The notes under the pieces are model-generated. The model was given only the letters and a program-made list of their open reading frames with translations. It did no database searches and had not been told where the DNA came from. The position numbers were made by a program, and so were the translations under genes. This document shows, in pieces, positions 4,439 to 9,886 of a DNA stretch of 9,886 nucleotides (positions within the stretch are counted from its first letter, which is position 1; every line of letters begins with the position of its first letter). The stretch comes from Nitrospira sp. (GTDB lineage Bacteria > Nitrospirota > Nitrospiria > Nitrospirales > Nitrospiraceae). Location of the stretch: NCBI GenBank assembly GCA_029858925.1, contig JAOUEB010000020.1, forward strand, positions 1 to 9,886. Reading direction: 5' to 3'.

Positions 4439-6550
4439 CTATTTCTTTCCTCGCGGTCGAGAACCGGAAACCCGTTTGTCTGATTTGTTTGGTCGACTTG
4501 GTTTCTTTGGTTTGTCTGGTCGATCGGGTCCCTTGAAGGGTGCCAGCTGCGCGGCCTCACCCTTCAAAAGCTTGGCATCCCTCCCCTTCACGCCAGCCGA
4601 TTTCTTTTCCTGCGCCTTGGTCTGCGTCTCAACCGGTTGTTCGTCGCCGAGCAAATTCGTTTCGACCGGCGCTGCTGCAGTATCGGCCTGCACTCGAGCG
4701 GCAAGATCGACTTCGCCTTCGATGCCTTCTTCCGTCACGATGATGGAATGGGGCAAGCCCTCCGGCCCCGCGTTGGTCTTGCCGAGCGCCTCATCGGTCT
4801 TCAGCCCGCCGGTGCGCGATGTGGCGATTTTCTGGAGCTGCGCCTTGAGTTTCTCTTTCGGTAGTTTTCCGCCCTTGAGACGGTTGCAGGCCTCGACAAC
4901 TTCCTCGATGTACAGCTCGAAGATATTCCGCCGCCGAAATTCGCTCGCAGCCCGTTCACGACGGCGTAAGAATAGTCCCAACCGCCTGCCGCACTCGCGC
5001 AAAGCCAGCGTGATTTCCTTTTGGATTTCGTCGTAATCGGCGATCGCTTCTTTGGATTCGCTCGTGAAGGGTACCCAGACCGACGCCATGTGGACGAAAA
5101 TCACCATCGGCCCGCCCGGTAATGCGCCGCGCGATTGCGTGACGCCGTAATTTTTCCAGGTCGTGCTCAGGACAGCCTTAAACGTTGAGCAGGCTGATTG
5201 CTGATAGAGCAGCGGCACGCGGTTCGCGTAGCGGATCACGCGCGCGAGTTCCGAATCTTCCTCGTCCCGCTCGCCCTCCGCTTTCGGCATCGCCGGCTGC
5301 CGAGGCTTGTTCTGATCCTGAGGCGCAGCCCCATAGGCCAGCCCCGCTTCGATGACGAAGGGATTGCCGCGATACACCGCCGGCGGCCGGCTCACCGCCG
5401 TGTAGAACTCGCCTTTGATCTGCTTGTAGAGGCCGGACAGAATCGCTTTCTCGCCGATCGGCGAGAGACAGTTCGTCGGCGGCGCCATAATCTTCGTGTC
5501 TTGGATCCTCCGGTACAATGTTTCGGCAATAGGTCCCTTCAGTTCGCGCGGCTTCGCATGAGGCGGCACCTTCGCCGCTTTGCAGATCTCATCGGCCAGT
5601 TGCGGCGGGACCCGGCAAAAATCACTGGCCAAAAAGCCTGACACCGCGTGGCTCTTCGTATCTTGCAGCATCTTGAGAAACATGCCGAACTCAATGCCGT
5701 AGGGATGCGGCTTGATCTCACGCGGCGACGGCGGCAGTTCGTGATAGGTGCGGGGATATTCTTTCGTCTCCCCTTCCGGCGTGCAATACGTCAGTTTGAC
5801 GTGGGGGTTGGCAATGGACGTTTGCTCCAGCCATTCGTCCACCGACGCCCGGCCTTTTTGGTATTTGCCTTCGACTTCGATCGCCACCTGCGTGCCTTGC
5901 GGCTGTTCCCACTCGATCTGTTTATTCTCATGCACCAGCGGTTCGTTTTTCTTCGTGTCGATCTGCACCTCAAAAAAATGCGCGGCGGCGCGAGGCCCGG
6001 TTCGCGAAATGATCGTCACCGGCTTGCCGGTCGTCAGCTGACCGTACATGCCGGCGGCGGAAATACCGATCCCTTGCTGGCCTCGGCTCATCCGCAAACG
6101 ATGGAATTTCGACCCATACAGCAGCTTTGCGAAAATCCTGGGGATCTGCTGGCGCACGATGCCGGGCCCATTGTCCGTCACCGTGATGCGGAACCGCGTA
6201 GCCTGGCTGGCCGGGGGCAGCGTTCCGTTGGTCGAAACGATCTCCAGCCGCACCGTGACATCGGGCAGGATACCAGCTTCCTCACAGGCATCCAGCGCGT
6301 TGTCGACGGCTTCCTTCACGCAGGTCAACAGCGCCTTGCGCGGATTGTCGAAGCCGAGCAGATGGCGATTCTTCGTGAAAAACTCCGAGACGGAGATTTC
6401 CCGCTGGCGCGCGCCCATTTCGACGGCAGTCACCTGCTGTGCAGGCTTCGCGGCTTTCTTCGGCACAGACGATTCAGGAACGGGCTTGGCGGCGGTCGTA
6501 GCGGCGGTCGTGGCGGCGGTCGATGGAGACATCGAGTGTTTCTTGGACAT
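4439..6550 (-). CDS. top6B: DNA topoisomerase VI subunit B (GHKL ATPase)
   Basis: The ATP-binding and dimerising subunit that clamps DNA and drives strand passage with Top6A. The GHKL fold shows the N-box KEAVDNALDACEEAG (Glu80, Asn84), G1 VTDNGPGI (Asp126) and G2 RGQQGIGIS (156-164). An H2TH-like segment around 290-370 contains DTKSHAVSGFLASDFCRV. The transducer carries RPPAVYRGNPFVIEAG (388-403), RVPLLYQQ and PFTSESKEA, whose Lys500 is the likely ATP-sensing switch lysine. At 703 residues it is longer than typical archaeal Top6B (about 530). It has an extra 45-residue Ala/Thr/Pro/Lys-rich N-terminus and a C-terminal extension from about 580 that ends in a basic Pro/Lys/Arg tail. No C-terminal Ig-like domain is evident. 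Start ATG 6550 has GAGGG at 6558-6554. A second in-frame Met at residue 7 is possible. Confidence 0.95.
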   Translation of the reverse strand: MSKKHSMSPSTAATTAATTAAKPVPESSVPKKAAKPAQQVTAVEMGARQREISVSEFFTKNRHLLGFDNPRKALLTCVKEAVDNALDACEEAGILPDVTVRLEIVSTNGTLPPASQATRFRITVTDNGPGIVRQQIPRIFAKLLYGSKFHRLRMSRGQQGIGISAAGMYGQLTTGKPVTIISRTGPRAAAHFFEVQIDTKKNEPLVHENKQIEWEQPQGTQVAIEVEGKYQKGRASVDEWLEQTSIANPHVKLTYCTPEGETKEYPRTYHELPPSPREIKPHPYGIEFGMFLKMLQDTKSHAVSGFLASDFCRVPPQLADEICKAAKVPPHAKPRELKGPIAETLYRRIQDTKIMAPPTNCLSPIGEKAILSGLYKQIKGEFYTAVSRPPAVYRGNPFVIEAGLAYGAAPQDQNKPRQPAMPKAEGERDEEDSELARVIRYANRVPLLYQQSACSTFKAVLSTTWKNYGVTQSRGALPGGPMVIFVHMASVWVPFTSESKEAIADYDEIQKEITLALRECGRRLGLFLRRRERAASEFRRRNIFELYIEEVVEACNRLKGGKLPKEKLKAQLQKIATSRTGGLKTDEALGKTNAGPEGLPHSIIVTEEGIEGEVDLAARVQADTAAAPVETNLLGDEQPVETQTKAQEKKSAGVKGRDAKLLKGEAAQLAPFKGPDRPDKPKKPSRPNKSDKRVSGSRPRGKK
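4475..4528 (-). repeat. 27-bp imperfect tandem repeat in the Top6B tail
   Basis: Two 27-bp units (4528-4502 and 4501-4475) encode PDRPDKPKK and PSRPNKSDK, residues 675-692 of Top6B. The first 18 nt of each unit, read on the plus strand, agree at 14 positions. It looks like a local tandem duplication that lengthened a basic, probably disordered tail. Confidence 0.5.
6491..6526 (-). repeat. Three 12-bp tandem units in the Top6B N-terminus
   Basis: Three consecutive plus-strand units, GGCGGTCGTAGC, GGCGGTCGTGGC and GGCGGTCGATGG, encode the TAATTAATTAA-like stretch near residues 9-20 of Top6B. A whole-codon microsatellite of this kind could vary in copy number without shifting the frame. Confidence 0.55.
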
Positions 6551-6587
6551 TCACCCTCACAAAATGGTGCAACTGAGATCGCGCGGC

Positions 6588-6593
6588 ATTGTA
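6588..6593 (-). promoter_or_regulatory. Possible -10 box for top6B
   Basis: TACAAT on the minus strand matches the sigma-70 -10 consensus at 5 of 6 positions and lies 37 nt before the top6B ATG. The hexamer 17 nt upstream (TTTCCT) is a poor -35, so this is only a candidate. Confidence 0.3.
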
Positions 6594-6696
6594 CACAGAA
6601 CAGCCGCCTGAGGAAACCCCATAGCCAATTTTCTTATTCCACCCGGACGGCAGTGTTGCTCTTGGAGTTGACACGGAACCCGCATGAGTCATGACA

Positions 6697-6816
6697 GTTC
6701 TTCGTGAGTCGTATCTCGCATCTCGAGAACGAAGACCAGACGCGCTCTCTTTCCATCCTGCGCTCGCCTCGCACCGTCGGCAAAGCGGGCTCCACGAGAT
6801 ACGTGTCACGAAGAAC
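6697..6816. repeat. REPIN-like inverted repeat, 22-bp arms
   Basis: The left arm (6697-6718) begins GTTCTTCGTGAGTCG and the right arm (6795-6816) is its reverse complement at 20 of 22 positions; the two differences are adjacent, in the centre of the arm. The arms enclose a 76-bp spacer, giving a 120-bp element between two genes. Size, intergenic location and inverted arms resemble REPIN/BIME or small MITE elements. A single copy in this window cannot prove mobility. It could also fold in the 3' end of the WD40 mRNA. Confidence 0.55.
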
Positions 6817-6849
6817 GAGTGCGGCGGACATGTTTATGACGAACACGAG

Positions 6850-9099
6850 CTACTGCGTGACTGAAGGATCCAGGAGGAAGTGCGCGGGCTCCATCGTCTC
6901 TGCGGACCAGACCAGCACTTTCCGGTCGAGCGTGGAGACGATCAAATGTTTCCCGTCGCCTGTCCAATGCAGATAGTATGGCATCCTCATTGAAAAGGTT
7001 GTCTTTTGTTCCTGCCGCTGCAAATCCCACACTGAAACCTGCTCTCCGACTCTCGTGGCGGCCCATCGATTCAGCGGATCAACGGCCAGGGAGACGCCCA
7101 ACACCATCGTCGTGCCTTTCTCGACAACTTCGGTATCTCGAGTCGTGAATGTATCCAAGCCGGCAACAGGGCCGTTGCGCCTCGCATCCCAGACCGTGAG
7201 GGCAAATGCGTTGGGATTCCTGGTACGAGCTGTCGTGGCGAGAAAGGGGCGTCTCCATCCGAGCGCCGACCAGTTCTCCGGAAATCCGGCGGGCTTGTTG
7301 ATCTCGCTCCACGTCTTGATATCCCAAGCTACCTGTCCGCCCCGTGCGGTCGTCAATAGAAACGGACTGCCGTCCAACAGGGCCAGCGTGAGCACGACCT
7401 CTCCTTGCGTGCCTCGCTTGCTGACACAGCCCTTCGCATCGCACGACTCAGAGAAATTCTTATGCACGAGTTCCTTCACAATCTCGCGTGTCACGAAATC
7501 CACAACCACAACTTTCGGCTGCTCTCCCGCAATGGCCAGCAATCGATTGCCGGGGAAGAATTGCAGCGCATTGATGTAGCCCTGATAGCTCGCATAGGAT
7601 GGGAATTCCCGCCAGGTTCGAGTTTCCCACAAGCGTACTTCCCCCTGAGTAGTGCCTGCCGCCAGAATGGTCCCATCGGCGCTGAACGCCAACGCACTGG
7701 CCGGCTCGGCCAGCTTAAGCCGGCGCAAGAGTGTTCCTTTTCCGGGATTCCAGACCTTCAGCAGGCCGTCGTCACCGGTCGTGACCAGCAGATTCGTCGT
7801 GGGAGAGGCCGCCATTGCCCGTAACGCCGCCGCATGGACGAACGCCGAACCGGCGGGCAATCCGACAGACGCGGCGGCTTGCGCAGACGACGGCGCTACG
7901 CGCTTGGCGAGTACTTTCGCCTGCGGTTGGCTGGGGTCCAAAACAAGTTCGGGTGCGCGCGCATTGACGTCCCAGAGAGAAATCTTCCCGGCCACCTCGA
8001 CATTGCGCCCCCCTTTCATCTCCACGAGAATTTTCGACCCATCAGGCGACCATTTGAGCAGCGAAACTTTCGGACCCATGTTGCGGCAATCCTCTCCGCA
8101 GAGATCCGGCAACCTCGAGCCGGTCCGAAGATCCCACACTTGCAGCGTATAGGAATGTTCCGGCTGCCCGACCAAATAGTCGCCATCGTCGGAGATATCG
8201 ACTGCGTGGAGCTGCGTGTTGGTTTGCACTCCCCGTTCCCGATCGGCATAGGTAAACTCGGTCAAGGCAAGTCGCTTGCCTGTTTCAACTTCGAAGACCG
8301 GATAACTCCAACGCCCGTTGCCTGCCACCAGCCGGCTGCTGTCGAGCGAAAAGCCACGAGGCGTCAGGCGGACGCGCGCGCCTTCGTCATTCTTCAACAT
8401 GGCGCGCGCGTGGATAGCGCGTTGCTCCGTGTCAACCAGCAGTATCGTATTGCCGATACTCGCCGCCAGCGTCGAGTTATTCGGAGCAAATAGCAGATCT
8501 TGCGGATGCCCTTCTTTCATCACAATATCGCGGACAGCAGTGCCCTGCAGGTCGTAGAGGAGAATCTTCCGGCCCTGGGTGACCGCCAGCGTCTTCGTAT
8601 CGGGCGAAGCGGCCACCGACAACACGTACTTCTCCGCATCGAGCGGAATATGTTTGAGCGGCGTCAGTTTGTCGCCTATATGCCAGACGGACACTGCGTC
8701 ATTGCCCTGACGGACGACAATGCGATCCGCCTCGCGCGAATAGGCCAACACACGCATCTCCTGCTTCGCCTCCGGTGGAATGGCAGACACGGCCGCCTGG
8801 CGTTTCCAATCGTAGATGGTCACGCCGTTTCCCGCGCACAGCACCCAGCCCTCCTGTTTCAATAGTCTGACCTGATCGCACTGGATCTGTGGGACCTTCC
8901 CGAGAAGGGCTTTGGTCTCGATGTTCCAAATAGCGAGATCACCGGCCGTCTGCACGACGGCCAGCCGTCCATCATCTGAAAACTCGGCAGGTACGAGGGA
9001 GAGGGAAGCGGCCGCATCGCGCGGCATCAGCCCTCCGATGGCGACTCCTATCAAAACTAATATATGCAGGATGGGCAGGAACAACCTGGGGTTTCTCAT
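6850..9099 (-). CDS. Secreted WD40 beta-propeller protein
   Basis: A 749-residue protein with an N-terminal signal sequence (basic MRNPR, then a hydrophobic core to about residue 24, with cleavage plausible after AAA near 29-31). It is probably periplasmic. WD-type strand motifs recur throughout. Before a linker they are LAIWNI 55, VTIYDW 93, VSVWHI 136, ILLYDL 179, ILLVDT 219, YPVFEV 266, LQVWDL 319 and ISLWDV 373. After it they are LKVWNP 447, VRLWET 488, VVVVDF 530, QVAWDI 589, LTVWDA 634, VSVWDL 688 and VLVWSA 728. An Ala/Ser/Pro-rich linker spans about 388-425, so two propellers are likely. All six cysteines fall in nearby pairs (74/88, 334/338, 553/558), which suits disulfides outside the cytoplasm. 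No enzymatic domain is seen; a scaffold or binding role is inferred. GGAG at 9108-9105 stands 5 nt before the ATG. It follows the DUF4124 gene by 12 nt. Confidence 0.85.
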   Translation of the reverse strand: MRNPRLFLPILHILVLIGVAIGGLMPRDAAASLSLVPAEFSDDGRLAVVQTAGDLAIWNIETKALLGKVPQIQCDQVRLLKQEGWVLCAGNGVTIYDWKRQAAVSAIPPEAKQEMRVLAYSREADRIVVRQGNDAVSVWHIGDKLTPLKHIPLDAEKYVLSVAASPDTKTLAVTQGRKILLYDLQGTAVRDIVMKEGHPQDLLFAPNNSTLAASIGNTILLVDTEQRAIHARAMLKNDEGARVRLTPRGFSLDSSRLVAGNGRWSYPVFEVETGKRLALTEFTYADRERGVQTNTQLHAVDISDDGDYLVGQPEHSYTLQVWDLRTGSRLPDLCGEDCRNMGPKVSLLKWSPDGSKILVEMKGGRNVEVAGKISLWDVNARAPELVLDPSQPQAKVLAKRVAPSSAQAAASVGLPAGSAFVHAAALRAMAASPTTNLLVTTGDDGLLKVWNPGKGTLLRRLKLAEPASALAFSADGTILAAGTTQGEVRLWETRTWREFPSYASYQGYINALQFFPGNRLLAIAGEQPKVVVVDFVTREIVKELVHKNFSESCDAKGCVSKRGTQGEVVLTLALLDGSPFLLTTARGGQVAWDIKTWSEINKPAGFPENWSALGWRRPFLATTARTRNPNAFALTVWDARRNGPVAGLDTFTTRDTEVVEKGTTMVLGVSLAVDPLNRWAATRVGEQVSVWDLQRQEQKTTFSMRMPYYLHWTGDGKHLIVSTLDRKVLVWSAETMEPAHFLLDPSVTQ

Positions 9100-9104
9100 A
9101 CGCG

Positions 9105-9108
9105 CTCC
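9105..9108 (-). promoter_or_regulatory. Ribosome binding site of the WD40 gene
   Basis: GGAG on the minus strand lies 5 nt before ATG 9099, inside the 12-nt gap after the DUF4124 stop. It fixes the WD40 start and shows a compact two-gene operon. Confidence 0.55.
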
Positions 9109-9111
9109 GGG

Positions 9112-9618
9112 CTATGAGGAACCGGGACTCCGCCGTGCGTCCGGCACGGCATCGACGAAATGGTCGATCCCTCTCTCGTCTTTCCAGCGCTGGACGGCAG
9201 CCTTGGTACTTGCCGGATTCCCTTCAAATATCTGCCAGGGACTTGTCGCCGTTGCCTGGCTCGGATTCAGACCACCCAGCAGTGAGTGGTTTCGCGCATC
9301 ATGAGTCGGCTGAGAGGCAGGCGTTGAATTTGGCTCCATCTGGGCTTGCCCCACCGAAGCCCAACGCTTTGCCGGCGCCTTCCTCTGAGGCGCAGAAGGA
9401 TCAGATTGAGAAACCGGCGGGGCCGCCTCGGCTCTAGATGCCGGCTTCTTTTCAGGAGCCGGCGGTGGGCTATCGGTAATATGAAGATTCCCTCGATCGT
9501 CAGTCCATTGATAGAGTTGAGCCCTTCCCGTAGTCGGGAACAGCACCAGACAGAACAATAGACTGAGTAGAGCGTAGACGTTCATCCTGACGAAAGTATA
9601 GCAGGCGATCTGCTTCAT
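9112..9618 (-). CDS. Periplasmic DUF4124-domain protein with two DUF4124-like motifs
   Basis: A 168-residue exported protein. A hydrophobic signal segment (VYALLSLLFCLVLF, 14-27) ends at GRA, predicting cleavage near residue 33. The mature part starts with a DUF4124 motif, LYQWTDDRGNLHITDSPPP (35-53), typical of small Gram-negative envelope proteins of unknown function. A Pro/Ala/Ser/Lys-rich linker of about 85 residues follows. The C-terminus then carries a second similar motif, VQRWKDERGIDHFVDAVPDA (142-161), sharing W-x-D-x-R-G-x-x-H-x-x-D with the first. ATG 9618 gives the longest frame. ATG 9585 (MNVYALL) gives a tighter signal peptide, and neither has a good ribosome binding site. A TATATC at 9643-9638 could be a -10 box, but the -35 is poor. 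It is the first gene of a pair with the WD40 protein. Confidence 0.82.
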   Translation of the reverse strand: MKQIACYTFVRMNVYALLSLLFCLVLFPTTGRAQLYQWTDDRGNLHITDSPPPAPEKKPASRAEAAPPVSQSDPSAPQRKAPAKRWASVGQAQMEPNSTPASQPTHDARNHSLLGGLNPSQATATSPWQIFEGNPASTKAAVQRWKDERGIDHFVDAVPDARRSPGSS

Positions 9619-9688
9619 CCGGCTTCAAAGCAAGCAGGATATAGGGCGAAATGACGTTCCAACGAACAGGGAGAATGTTTCGGGTTTG

Positions 9689-9754
9689 GAGTTTCAGGTT
9701 TCGAGTTTTGGGGGCGTCGTTCCTATATAACACGAAATATGAAACCAGAAACTC
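9689..9754. repeat. Imperfect inverted repeat with GAGTTTC and GGTTTC words
   Basis: The left arm (9689-9708) begins GAGTTTCAGGTTTC, and the right arm (9735-9754) reads GAGTTTCTGGTTTC on the other strand. They match at 16 of 20 positions around a 26-bp spacer. Looser similarity continues outward to about 9681 and 9763. The left side also contains short direct echoes of GTTTC. It resembles a dispersed intergenic repeat, with no coding content. Confidence 0.45.
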
Positions 9755-9776
9755 GCAACTCCGTTCCCCAGAGAAA

Positions 9777-9795
9777 CTGAGCAACCAGGCCTCAG
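9777..9795. other. Small stem CTGAG/CTCAG
   Basis: CTGAG (9777-9781) and CTCAG (9791-9795) enclose a 9-nt loop, and flanking GAAA/CTTTC extends the stem with a one-base bulge. On the minus strand it is followed by TTTCTC, so it could be a weak terminator of a gene beyond the right edge. Evidence is slight. Confidence 0.2.
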
Positions 9796-9886
9796 CTTTC
9801 AAAAACGGACAAGAGCAATGCAGACAATGGTGAACGATGTGGGTGTGTTTGGGTGGGAGGAGCACGCACCTAACCGAGGACGATTA

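Larger units (their letters stand above)
6551..6849. other. Gap between the WD40 gene and top6B
   Basis: This 299-nt stretch has no credible gene; short open frames here lack ribosome binding sites and recognisable composition. It holds an inverted-repeat element at 6697-6816 and, close to top6B, a possible -10 box. It separates the envelope gene pair from the Topo VI cluster, so the two are probably distinct transcription units. Confidence 0.6.
9619..9886. other. Upstream non-coding region with inverted repeats
   Basis: I see no supported gene in this stretch. The frames that cross it (minus 9500-9865, plus 9651-9833) have no ribosome binding site or recognisable protein features. It contains an imperfect inverted repeat of GAGTTTC/GGTTTC words at 9689-9754 and a smaller stem at 9777-9795. 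It presumably also holds the promoter of the DUF4124-WD40 operon. Confidence 0.5.

Noticed and set aside
6491..6526. CRISPR-like or regulatory repeat array
   Set aside because: The three 12-bp units are contiguous without spacers, in frame and coding for the Ala/Thr-rich Top6B N-terminus.
5648..6694. A 348-codon plus-strand open frame opposite top6B
   Set aside because: It is antisense to a gene with complete family motifs, is extremely Arg/His/Phe rich and runs past the top6B start. It looks like a high-GC shadow frame.
6634..6976. Short frames across the WD40-top6B gap on both strands
   Set aside because: They cover the inverted-repeat element, lack ribosome binding sites and overlap the WD40 3' end. 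Not credible genes.
9500..9865. 121-codon minus-strand frame at the right end
   Set aside because: It overlaps the signal-peptide region of the DUF4124 gene and the inverted repeat, with no recognisable features.

Overview
The window is bacterial chromosomal DNA, fairly GC-rich by eye, with short Shine-Dalgarno-spaced genes. I can support six protein genes plus regulatory and repeat structure. A complete DNA topoisomerase VI (both subunits) in an otherwise bacterial context, next to a periplasmic DUF4124 protein and a secreted WD40 protein, tentatively suggests a Nitrospirota-like or other environmental Gram-negative bacterium. That taxonomic guess is inference only.

Layout. Positions 1-245 hold no convincing gene but carry a TTGTTCCAAA direct repeat (21-bp period), a candidate operator. 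On the plus strand, 246-1262 encodes a zinc-dependent alcohol dehydrogenase. All other genes are on the minus strand and converge on it. Read in transcription order from the right, they are: a DUF4124 periplasmic protein (9618-9112); a secreted WD40 double-propeller protein (9099-6850) 12 nt further on; a 299-nt gap with a REPIN-like inverted repeat; topoisomerase VI subunit B (6550-4439); subunit A (4433-3330), 5 nt after B; an SF2 helicase of the ResIII type (3239-1605); and a 33-residue membrane peptide gene (1455-1354) with its own near-consensus sigma-70 promoter just beyond the helicase stop.

How the genes may work together. Top6B (GHKL ATPase) and Top6A (Spo11-like cleavage subunit) should form the A2B2 type IIB topoisomerase, which passes one duplex through another and relaxes or decatenates DNA. 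The SF2 helicase lies 90 nt downstream on the same strand and may be co-transcribed, suggesting a DNA-topology or DNA-repair module, though a functional link is unproven. The DUF4124 and WD40 genes form a separate two-gene envelope operon. The short peptide gene is the clearest item that routine annotation would miss.

The strongest leads are the bacterial Topo VI plus helicase cluster, the promoter-equipped 33-residue membrane peptide, and the 120-bp inverted-repeat element at 6697-6816.
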